A DNA stretch of 64,000 nucleotides. Source: Tubiluchus corallicola (Eukaryota; Priapulida; Priapulimorpha; Priapulimorphida; Tubiluchidae). Shown here one piece after another: positions 22,501-31,639 of this stretch. The notes below the pieces were generated by a model that saw only the letters and a program-made list of their open reading frames with translations, ran no database searches and was not told the DNA's origin. Position 1 is the stretch's first letter; every line of letters starts with the position of its first letter. The stretch is from assembly GCA_030141605.1 (NCBI GenBank), contig JAQGDQ010000605.1, positions 66,207-130,206 on the forward strand. The letters run 5' to 3'. A program made the position numbers and the translations under genes.

Positions 22501-23404
22501 TGAGTTTAAGACAAGCAATTTTCTTGTTCCACTGTCTATGTTCTGAAAATACATTATCGGCTTTTTTTCTATAAATACCGTATTTTCCCGTGTATAAGAG
22601 ACCCTTTTTTGATCAGAATTTTCACTTTAAAAATAGGGGGTCTCTTATACATGGGAGTAAGTCCAATAAGATGCATAAATTGTGACACTAATGATTTTAA
22701 AGAAATAAGTGCTCTACAACTGTTTTATTTCGAATAATTATAGTTTCCTTTCAATAAATCTTCTCCATGGCTAAATTCTAATGATAAAATTAATGTACCG
22801 GGTAAGTTATTATTTTTTTAAATGTCTCTTTGGTATTGGAGAGAAATCGATTGTTCTGCAGCCAATCAACGCATCTGCATAAGCTCTCTGCATGCCCGTC
22901 GACGTCATTGATACGTCGGCAGAGGTCAACGAGATGAGTCAGCCTAAGCAAGGCGTCTCGCGTTCGACTATGAAGCGGTTGTAAGCAATACAAGCATCGT
23001 GACACAGGCATTATCTCCTCGTTTTCTCTTTTCCTGCCATTTTTGAGCAGAGTGACTCCTCTGATGATGAACTGGCTGGAATTGCTGAAGGTCTGACTCC
23101 AGTTGATATTTTTGATGAGAGTGATGAGGAATTTAATGATTTCTATGATGAATAAAGTTATTCATTACCAAAAAACTTTTTTCCAGAATTTTTGCCTAAA
23201 AATTGAAGGGGTCTCTTATACATGGGTAGTCGTTTGGAAGAACTGCAGTTTAAGCGCTGCAACCAGTTCCTTTAAATTTGTAGAGATTTGCTGCCATTCC
23301 AGGTTCCTCTGGATGTTCTGTGCAATCCCGTTGCTGTTCAGGAACACTTGGACATTGTTGAGGAAATATACGAGAAAATGGAGTTCCCTTCTGTGGCTTC
23401 GTGA
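15987..23404 (+). CDS. tiprl: TIP41-like protein TIPRL (complete, 7 exons)
   Basis: Complete gene. Coding exons: 15987-16153, 16941-17120, 17945-18050, 19198-19329, 20687-20782, 21645-21707, 23303-23404; all junctions GT-AG and phases compatible, giving 281 aa (human TIPRL is 272). TIPRL binds PP2A-type phosphatase catalytic subunits and regulates them, in cytosol and nucleus, as part of TOR-linked signalling. Recognised blocks: [91 protein letters not shown]. The last exon was placed by homology: its acceptor TTCCAG at 23297-23302 gives VPLDVL...[10 protein letters not shown], matching the family's C-terminal segment, in phase 0 after KIQDLQ. The start ATG at 15987 is followed by G but has no purine at -3 confirmed as optimal. 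Introns carry SINEs and DNA elements but the reading frame is intact. Confidence 0.95.
17540..17815 (-). mobile_element. tRNA-derived SINE, copy 1 (TIPRL intron 2)
   Basis: On the minus strand the head (from about 17815) contains an A-box-like TTTAGTCTAGTGGTAAAGCG and a B-box-like GAGTTCGAAAC at normal tRNA spacing, followed by a body of about 200 bp and a (TTA)n tail (plus-strand ATAATAATAAT at 17540). Highly similar to 19505-19795. Antisense to the host gene. Confidence 0.85.
18725..19012. repeat. 40-bp tandem repeat, about 7 copies (TIPRL intron 3)
   Basis: Unit starts CTTCCCTATTAGCTATGCCA and ends TTTAAGATCAAGTAT; copies differ by one or a few bases and one has an inserted GCT-like triplet (AAGTTAGCTTCC). 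Confidence 0.92.
19505..19795 (-). mobile_element. tRNA-derived SINE, copy 2 (TIPRL intron 4)
   Basis: Same family and orientation as 17540-17815: minus-strand head TTTAGTCTAGTGGTAATGCA, B-box GAGTTCGAACC, shared body (TTAACATTAGCTC, ATAACAGAGACCATTATTA on the plus strand) and a longer (TTA)n tail at 19509-19543. Confidence 0.87.
20138..20508. mobile_element. Tigger/pogo-like MITE (TIPRL intron 4)
   Basis: Starts CAGTGTTCTG after TA and ends GGGAACACAG before TA, so short inverted ends and a TA target duplication. Subterminal CCCGCGATAAGTGAATTTCC and, near the other end, CTCGATAAGCGAACTGCGA are related in inverted orientation, the pattern of Tigger-type elements. No transposase frame. Confidence 0.7.
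21281..21554. mobile_element. Palindromic pogo-like MITE (TIPRL intron 5)
   Basis: Ends TACCATATCTAC and GTATATACGGTA form an imperfect inverted repeat beginning with TA. Each end carries a second, internal inversion (GTACAAGTCG... with GGTCGACTTATAC on the left, GGTCGACTTGTAC with CATCGACTTGTACC on the right). This nested-palindrome layout is known from short pogo/Tigger-type elements. No coding capacity. Confidence 0.7.
22576..23230 (+). mobile_element. Pogo-like element with transposase tail remnant (TIPRL intron 6)
   Basis: Left end TACCGTATTTTCCCGTGTAT continues into AAGAGACCC, followed after about 35 bp by its inverse GGGTCTCTTATACATGGG; the same inverse recurs at 23209-23226, after which the right terminus appears lost. 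Between them, 23051-23155 encodes a short acidic tail ([15 protein letters not shown] then [14 protein letters not shown] and stop), like the acidic C-termini of Tigger-type transposases. Interpreted as an internally deleted element keeping the end of its transposase gene. The last TIPRL exon begins only 73 bp beyond. Confidence 0.6.
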
Positions 23405-23607
23405 CGCAGTGACAGGTACCAGCAATCTTCCCAAATCAGTAATTTATCAGGTGTTTATTGAAAAATTGGGCATTTGTTACACCCTCCTATACTTCATCTT
23501 TACGAGTATCAAAAATTCCATCTGATACGTGACTGTCTGTTTGAGAATGGACGATCGTCACAGAAAACTGTACATTTGTGCAACATCAGACTTGGCACCT
23601 TTATGAA

Positions 23608-23613
23608 AATAAA
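23608..23613 (+). terminator. Poly(A) signal of TIPRL
   Basis: AATAAA 204 bp after the TIPRL stop codon. Confidence 0.6.
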
Positions 23614-24819
23614 GAGAGATTTTTTCTTTTTGTAATTTTGATTCATATCAGCCAAGTAGCTGGCTAAAAAATCATGTGAAAACTGAGTTGTCATTTCGAC
23701 GTGGAAGCATCTCTTGTAAATTTTAGGAAAGAGCCCGATGTTCATTTCAGTAGATTGTGTGACGTCATAAAAATGTGCTGAATTGCGGTCATGTCTGGTG
23801 TGCCATTGTTATTGATGTGGTCATCAGCCATTATGTTGGCGGATTGACATTGTGTCTGAAGTGGTGCTGTAAAGACATTGCCGTGTGATTTCGTATTTGC
23901 TGAATTAACTGTTGTACTTTTATCAATCTTAATGGCAGACTTATTTTAGAAGTCTGTTTACTCATAACAGGCATTTGATTTCATATTAGTTTGTATATAT
24001 ATATATATATAATAAGGTACACTATATAAGTGTATATACTACATATGTTAGACATTCATATCATCTTATTTTAAAATGAACTGTCGAGCTGTTTAAGTCT
24101 GTTGTCTACCTCACTGTAGGAATTTATGCCTTTTGTATGCCTTATAATTTTAATGCATACGTATGATTTATTTAACATTATAAAACCCAGGTGAATGGTT
24201 TGTATTGGGCTTTCTCAAGTATTCTTGAAACATATTTTTCTTAATAACCTAAAATTACATATTTTTTTATTTCAGCATTTTCATTTTTTGTGATTTCACA
24301 AGTATTCCAAACTAATGTGAGCATGCGTAACATATAATGTACTTTACGTGTAGCATAGCCCCTCACAATATGACAGAATCTAAAACTCTGGGTATATATG
24401 CTTCCAAAGGTTAATGTCTTTAGATCATTCGTCTTTCAATTTATGATCCAATAAGTGCACGAAAGCAATATTAAATTAGAAAGGGTGCAAATCTCATGTT
24501 TTGATTTCTGAGCTGCTTTGCTAATCATACGTCCTCATAACTAACTTATAGTACTCGTTGCATAGTTTTGTTTCTCAGATTGTGTATTCTTTGTATTTAT
24601 TGAGCTAGATGTTGTAAAATTTAACAAAAATTGTCAAATCAAAACGTGAAAAGAAATGTCTCCCGCTCATCTGATATTTGTGCAGCGCTGATTTCTAAAA
24701 TGTTAACGGTGATTAAAACATGTTGGATAGTGTGGAAGCTCTTGCCTCCTTGGATGAACTGACCAAAATATTTGCCAATTTTCCATCTTGTGTCGCAAGT
24801 TGCTTAAAACCTATGCAGA
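23614..24819. other. Intergenic, nothing recognised
   Basis: AT-rich with a TA dinucleotide run at about 23996-24010. No gene or strong repeat seen. Confidence 0.5.
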
Positions 24820-25148
24820 TTAAAGGAAGACCGGATGATTGTCTAGACTCAATCTCATTTTAATTTACTGTCCAAAATATACATTTTCTTGCCTATAAAA
24901 GTTAACAATTGTTCCTTATATTTGAATAATTAGCTTAGAAAGTTAAATATGACAAAAATGCGCCACTGCCAATCTTAGTAGATTCACTGAGCCGCGCGTA
25001 GCTTTGAAAGTTTAACAAAATTTGAGTATCCGAGGTAATTGTTATTTAATCTAAGCTTTGATTTAAAAAAAGTTATTGTAGTTTTCAATATTTTAGAACA
25101 TTTTTTATTCTGAACTAGTGTTTACACAATCATCCAGTTTTCTTTTAA
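24820..25148. mobile_element. TTAA-flanked repeat element, copy 3 (inverted)
   Basis: Begins TTAAAGGAAGACCGGATGAT; the right end is CATCCAGTTTTCTTTTAA, its inverse. The body is the reverse complement of the elements at 3224 and 56511 (for example GCCAATCTTAGTAGATTCAC here). Compact 329-bp form, probably internally deleted. Confidence 0.75.
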
Positions 25149-26486
25149 ATTTTGGAAACTTCAGTTGTTAGTTTCAACTTCATAAAAAGCTAAACACAAA
25201 CTTTTAATTTTTTATGCATTATTAATGCAAAAATCTAGTACGTTTTACCGATTTTCAATAGCAAACGCAAATTTTGTCAAGGGTAAAGTTTTTTGTCAAC
25301 ATTTAGCTGTAATTACCCACTCACAAGTTTTCCATAGCCATAGCTAATTAACACCTGCTGCAAACATTCAAAACTGCTTAAAGGCCTAATCATGTTAAAC
25401 CTTGCACTAGTAACCTTAATATATTTGTAGCATTACCCAACAAAATTGGTGATTTATTCCTGTACATTACTGTTATCATAATAAAAAAACATGGGCTATA
25501 GCTACTGGAATGGAAACAGACTGCAAAGTTATAAAACGTTTATTCCACAAAATTATGATACAAGGTAATATTAAAATTATGTACAAAATGCACGGTTATT
25601 TAATTATTACTGTATACAAACTCGTGTTTAGCAAATGTTGCCAAAATTTGTAAAACTTACAGCATGTGATGGTAACACTTTGTCTACCGTCAGCAATTTC
25701 ATTTTGCAATACTCTAAATGACATTCCTGGGTAGAACAGGTTTCGAATCTGTATGTAACAAGTAGGCCTCAGATTTTAGCAACTGCCTGTACAGTTGTTT
25801 CAATTGCTTCATTGAGTTTCACTATAGTACATGCTGACGCAGTGCATGCTGACAAAGCACATGCTGACACAGTACGTAGTCAATATAACCTAGCATTAAG
25901 TTACCATTAACTTATTATTTATAATTCGTATATGTTTATCTTTTGCTGCATTTCATGAACAGCCGTTAGCTATTATGTAATTTAGTCAAAATCATCTGTA
26001 CAATTAGTCAATTACTATATACATTCCATAATCATGATTGTATTACAACAGCATATTTATGTGTGAAATACGTAGTCAGTAAATGTGTACTTGTATTTTA
26101 TTATCATCATGCAATCTTAGAATGCTGAATACAGTAACTGAAATATAATTAGTGCTCGATTCTGCATACATGTGTTGTTACATATATTTAGAATAAGCAG
26201 GTACTATTTACTTTATCAGTCTACTATCCAAAAGTAGAAGTATTAAATATAGAAAATAAGAACAAGATTATGTCTGTACAGTGTTTTTGTATTAATTCTC
26301 ACTGCTGTTATTTAATAGTGTCAGCATGTTCAACGATTTAGAAAATATTACAGAAATTGAACAATTTAATATGTAATTATCAAAGAATTGTCATCACTTA
26401 TAGATGTATAAATGCATCTGACAGTCACATTATATTATAGTTACTTTGCCTTTTACATAGCCTACGTCGATGCAAGTGCATGTCTC
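25149..26486. other. Likely 3' flank and 3' UTR of the minus-strand gene
   Basis: AT-rich. Minus-strand AATAAA (plus-strand TTTATT) occurs at 26097-26102, about 385 bp after the stop at 26487. No other gene was recognised. Confidence 0.4.
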
Positions 26487-27619
26487 TTAAAGAGTTACTA
26501 TTCTATGCGTGCCATCATTTTGTTTTGAATTCAGGTTTTCGATTGGTTGTACGATTCTTGGTTCTAGCACTACATCAACTTTTTCATAATTGCGTGTGCC
26601 ACCTTGCCTTTTCAAAGCCGTGTTTTCATCTTGGTCATCTCTCATTGTCACATTCCCTGATTGTAATTTCCCAGAATTCTCATTGTTTCTAGTCATGCCA
26701 GTGTAACCATTGTTCACTTTGTCAGAGTTCTCATTGTTTCTAGTCATGCCAGTGTAACCATTGTTCACTTTGCCAGAGTTCTCATTGTTTCTAGTCATGC
26801 CAGTGTAACCATTGTTCACTTTGCCAGAGTTCTCATTGTTTCTAGTCATGCCAGTGTAACCATTGTTCACTTTGCCAGAGTTCTCATTGTTTCTAGCCAT
26901 GCCAGTGTAACCATTGTTCACGTATCTGTATGGAACTTGATATTTCGTCGCTGATAGTTCAGCAGCTATTTTTTGGCTTTCGCTTCGTCGAATAGCCCGT
27001 GCTTTTTTCGTAGCAGTTGATGTTGTTTCCTGTGTTTGTTCATTGTCTTTGTTTAAGGAGTTTGAGGTCCTAACCTGGTACCACATTCTTCCGGAAATGT
27101 GCTTAGCGAGAGTGGCCGGGTCGAAGATACATCTGGAATGGAGTTCATCGGTGATATCTAGGACAGAATTGAATAGGTTCTTCAGCGATGATTTCTGCTG
27201 AGTTTTGTCGATCGTTGCACTTGGTTTTCGGTTTTGTATGCTAGCATCGGATGCGTGCTTTGGTAAATTTTTTGCCGGTAACTTGTTATTTCGTGAGAAC
27301 AGTTTCGCAAAAGTGTTGGCTTTTTTACGGTTATTGTATGCAGTTGGCTGATGCGTATATCCTTGGAAGCTGTGTCGCCTGTGTATTGCCCGTTGAACTG
27401 GTGGAACAGTTGAGTAATCTTGGAGGTTTGGTTGACCGATGCCCTGAGTTGACCCTGCAGAGAGTGTCATGGGTCTGAAAGCTGTCAATGGCTGTTTGTT
27501 CACCTGTGCCATCCTGTACGGTAACGGCGGAAAATTCGGTGGAGGCAGGATAATTGGAGACAAGTAATAATGTGGTGTCGGTAAGTCAACAGAAAGGGGG
27601 CGTTTTGTGCCTTCATCTT
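26487..27619 (-). CDS. Large terminal exon of an unrecognised repeat-containing protein
   Basis: Minus-strand exon of 1133 nt beginning after a strong acceptor (TTTCTGTCTTTTTCCAG) and ending at a stop at 26487; it enters with two bases of a split codon. The encoded 376 residues start DEGTKRPLSVDLPTPHYY, then a Pro-rich stretch (ILPPPNFPPLP), several basic RR-S motifs (RRHS, RRSES), a more ordered-looking stretch (SSLKNLFNSVLDITDELHSR then HISGRMWYQVR), and five tandem 18-residue repeats of the form VNNGYTGMTRNNENSGK (54-bp units, about 26655-26925). No signal peptide or membrane segment. Mostly disordered in appearance; function unknown. The exon phase matches the candidate first exon at 39417-39489. 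The 54-bp repeat stays in frame across all copies, supporting real coding. Confidence 0.75.
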
Positions 27620-27754
27620 CTGGAAAAAGACAGAAATCGAATTTAAATTGTGAAAATGGAAATCATCTTGTGATGATGGATTTATGATATACAAGTGAAG
27701 CTGTTGGCATTTCTCTCTGGACAAATTTAACATCACAGCTTAAAACAAATAAAC

Positions 27755-28275
27755 ACAAATAATAAAATGGACGCAATTCAGTCTGCAAAACGGCAATAAA
27801 TACATGGAATGCTTGCCCACTTAATGTAAAATCTACAGTGACTCTAAAAAAATTCAAAAATGAACTGAAAAATACTATAGTAGCCTTCAAAAAATATCTA
27901 ATATGAAAACATCAAACAACACGTATTATCAACGTTGACCCAGTAGTCTGTAGTTAATGGCAGACCAAAACCTGTCATGCATAAACATCACATCCACAAT
28001 TTAAAACCCGCCATACACAAAACACTCAAGTCACTAACACAAAACATCCATAAAGCACCTAATTTGAATTTCAATTTGTAAATATTGTAAAGTTTTAAAA
28101 TCTTAAGTGTATCTTAAGTTTTACTGTAGTTAATTACAATATCACTTGTGTTTTTAATTGTAAATTAATTTTTTAACACTATTGCTAACACTGATTACAC
28201 AATCAATTATTGAATGTAGCTTGCAGTTCATCAATGTGGAATTTTAACAGCAATAAAGAATTTTATTATTGTGTA
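27755..28275 (+). mobile_element. 3' end of a non-LTR retrotransposon
   Basis: About 27780-27903 encodes NTWNACPLNVKSTVTLKKFK then NELKNTIVAFKKYLI and stop, the typical end of a CR1/jockey-like ORF2 (W N x L P ... S ... F K ... L). A 3' UTR of about 370 bp follows, ending near AATAAAGAATTTTATTATTG. It is 5'-truncated and lies in the long intron of the minus-strand gene, antisense to it. Confidence 0.7.
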
Positions 28276-28660
28276 TTATATCATTTCCTAGTGATAAATT
28301 ATGAATAAGTAATAAGAATTGAATGTCTTTTAAATGCAAGAATGTAATGGCTGGTGAAAAAACTTTGCAACAGCTGCCACTATTGTGACTATGGCTGTCA
28401 CATCCAAGAAGACACAATTCCCTAACCAAAGTGGAAGTAATGGTACCCTGTATGATGTGTGTGATTCTCGATTAATCTACACATTTCATTAGCTCCTCGT
28501 GGCAAAAATCATTGCGATGTTAACTCTGTTACAGATTAATATTTCACCTCTTGGTCAAACGAGATTTTTACAACAAAATTTTTTGTACTTTTATAAGCTG
28601 CTATTTTATAGCTCTTGATTGCTGACTTGCCTCTAAGCATTTATCATAAAATATGAAGTT

Positions 28661-28837
28661 GCGCCCTGGAGCTAGCAGTGTCCCTACAGAGGTTAAGATG
28701 CTAACACTCTCCACGACTTGCGCCCTGGAGCTAGCAGTGTCCCTACAGAAGTTAAGATGCTAACACTCTCCACGACTTGCGCCCTGGAGCTAGCAGTGTC
28801 CCTGCAGAGGTTAAGATGATAACACTCTCCACGACTT
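28661..28837. repeat. 59-bp tandem repeat, 3 copies
   Basis: Copies start at 28661, 28720 and 28779 (unit starts GCGCCCTGGAGCTAGCAGTG); a few single-base differences. Confidence 0.95.
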
Positions 28838-29317
28838 TATAAGGGAAATTAACATTTTTATATACACTGCACCATTAAACGAGTTTTATGTTCTTTAGTT
28901 TACAATGCTGCAACATGATTACTGATCACCTGCCACCGATTTATTTTTCGCTGTTGATCAACTATCCATTTCTACTAGTTTATTCGTTTTGGATGAAGGA
29001 AATGGTAATTTTTTCGTACTGACTGCACAATAGCTGAGAAGAAATGTTAATTTAATTTGTAATTCGTTTTTTAGTGCAAATAAGATTTATAACTTTCCCC
29101 ATCATTGTCTGCCAATCATTTTGAATTTCCATCTGAACTGGTTTTAATGTGAAGTTTGTGTGCGTAGTGAAATTCTACCATATTCAAAATTGATGGAAAC
29201 TTATTGTAATGGGTATTGCCTAAGGTAACGCATGAAAACAAATTCACACCATATCATTTATCATAAGATAAATAGACAAGATTAAATGAGTTATAACATC
29301 CCAGAATGCAGCGTGAG

Positions 29318-29509
29318 CAGGACAATCACGTGACGTCACCAAGAATTGAACCAACAAGTCTACAGCAGGACAATCACGTGACGTCACCAAGAATTGAACC
29401 AACAAGTCTACAGCAGGACAATCACGTGACGTCACCAAGAATTGAAACAACAAGTCTACAGCAGGACAATCACGTGACGTCACCAAGAATTGAAACAACA
29501 AGTCTACGC
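29318..29509. repeat. 48-bp tandem repeat, 4 copies, each with overlapping E-box and CRE
   Basis: Copies start at 29318, 29366, 29414 and 29462. Each contains CACGTGACGTCAC, an E-box CACGTG overlapping a full CRE TGACGTCA; the first is at 29327-29339. The 48-bp length keeps frames open on both strands, so the 140-codon plus-strand frame is not taken as a gene. Confidence 0.95.
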
Positions 29510-31240
29510 AAGCAAATTAAGGCATGTAAAGAGGGAGTTATAGATTCAAAGAGAACACCTTCAAATAATAATTCAAAAGATGACCAGGCAAAATGTCGTT
29601 GTATGACGATTACAAGGTCACTGATACAAGGTTTCTCGTTTCCTTGGTGGAATTCAGCTCGATTTTGGTCACAAATTAAATTTTATTCTGAGACTTCATT
29701 GTATCTACACCTACTTTGCATTACTTAGAAATAATCACGGTATTTCAAAGCAAGGCTGCTTTACCATTCACCCGCAAAACCCCACGTATCTGAATGTTTT
29801 ACCAAAACACACATTATAATAATTATTTCAGCATAATGTCCACATTGAACAAAATTCGTTAAATTGCTAGTAAAAAGCCTTGCCTCGCGAGACTGTATTG
29901 TGCTGCCGTACATGGATCCCCATTACAAATGACAATGACCTAGTTAATTGACCATCAGCTTCGCTTTCGGTTTCGCTATGCTTGCTTATGATTATACTTA
30001 ATTGTTATGTGTGTGAGTTTTAAGAGCGTTAAGGAGAATTAGACAACACGAGTGAATGCATATTACAGGGCGTCATTACCTCATTAACAACGTTAGAAGT
30101 TAAAAATGCAACGAATGACCGACGTTTTCTGCATCCTGTATCCCTCATGCCTCCTGTGCGAAAAATGATAGACAAGACACACGAGTTTCAAACAAAAACT
30201 AAGAAAATTGGGTCGTGTTTAACATTTTCATGTCGAATCCATTACTAGACTTGTATCCCTGTATTATTTTAACACCTTCACACGCACTTGTCTTTTGTAA
30301 GAACTTTGACAGAGAAATGTAGGTCTGACATCATTCGTAAATTCATAGCTTCACTTGTAATAGTTGGATAATATGCGGTATTAGCGGGAAATGGGACAAA
30401 ATGAGTTATTTTAGAAACCATTATTATAAGAATTAATATTGGGTTCACGGAGTTTTATTGGTATATTATACTTGTGCTATAAGAGAGCATTGGGGGTACA
30501 TTGGTGCCTCACAAGACATGCGCGTAAAACCTGCCAAAATCAACGCTTTTTTGTTTTGGGTCTCCAGTCAACAAGCATTTGTTTCGTGTGGATTGTAGAC
30601 GATACAAATGCTCATGTGAAAAACAATCCGCGAGCAATTATAAACAAAATATTAGAGCAGGTGCTCAGCGTGGTCAATTTTGTTTACAATTTCCCATGCT
30701 TACATGATCTTGTATCATGTGTAATAAATGAATTCCACATTCAAGTTACATTATCTTGTTCCATATCTGACAGATATAAGGCTTTGCGTGACTGCCCAGT
30801 TTTTGGTACTGCTTAACAGTGGTGAAAAAGCCTGGATAAAACACGCTAAACGAGGAGTATAACATTTTCCTCTGATGTTTAACTGAGTTTATGCGGGTTT
30901 ATAGCAATCCCATTGTAAAGCATAGAAAGTAACCCTCTCTCATTAATCACTAAAGCAAGTGTTTTCTTTAGTAACTGATGACTTTGTTTGGTGGAAAAAT
31001 TTTCTGAACAATACATAGCAGAAAAAATTAATCATTTTTATTTAATTAGACACTGAATCTTATTAATGATTTCTTTTATTTTTTAAACTACCATTGATAG
31101 TGGAAAACAGTCACACATGCTGTATAACAAATCAGAAAAACGAATACATGTATTTAACTGCCAATGCCGCTAAGTGGTTTCCATCTAACGAAATCTGTAA
31201 TCTCAGTAAGTGTGTTGCAACATTACATAATGTGTATTGC
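29510..31240. other. Intron or intergenic, nothing supported
   Basis: A 125-codon plus-strand open frame at 30439-30816 starts at a non-ATG codon and shows no domain, repeat or splice evidence. Nothing else seen. Confidence 0.5.
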
Positions 31241-31245
31241 AGTTT

Positions 31246-31632
31246 ATTGCGAAGTATACTGCAGTAAGTACACCCTGTAGTAAGTATAAACTTGTGAAGT
31301 ATACTGCAGTAAGTGCACACTATAGTAAGTATGTACTTGTGAAGTATAATGCAGTAAGTGCACACTACAGTAAGTATAAACTTGTGAAGTATACTGCAGT
31401 AAGTGCACACTATAGTAAGTATATACTTGTGAAGTATACTGAAGTAAGTACACCTTATAGTAAGTATAAACTTGTGAAGTATACTGCAGTAAGTGCACAC
31501 TACAGTAAGTATAAACTTGTGAAGTATACTGCAGTAAGTGCACACTATAGTAAGTATATACTTGTGAAGTATACTGAAGTAAGTACACCTTATAGTAAGT
31601 ATAAACTTGTGAAGTATACTGCAGTAAGTGCA
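31246..31632. repeat. 45-bp tandem repeat, about 8-9 copies
   Basis: Unit starts GAAGTATACTGCAGTAAGTG and ends TAAGTATAAACTTGT. Variants alternate in a higher-order pattern (GCACACTATAG, GCACACTACAG, ACACCTTATAG). Being a multiple of three it leaves several frames open on both strands. Confidence 0.94.
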
Positions 31633-31639
31633 GGCTGAC

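Noticed and set aside
22241-22546. 101-codon frame in TIPRL intron 6 as a further TIPRL exon
   Set aside because: It does not match the family C-terminus; the exon at 23303 does, in the correct phase.
29306-29728. 140-codon frame over the 48-bp array
   Set aside because: Repeat unit is a multiple of three; the non-repeat end shows no family features.
30439-30816. 125-codon plus-strand frame
   Set aside because: Non-ATG start, no domain or splice signals.
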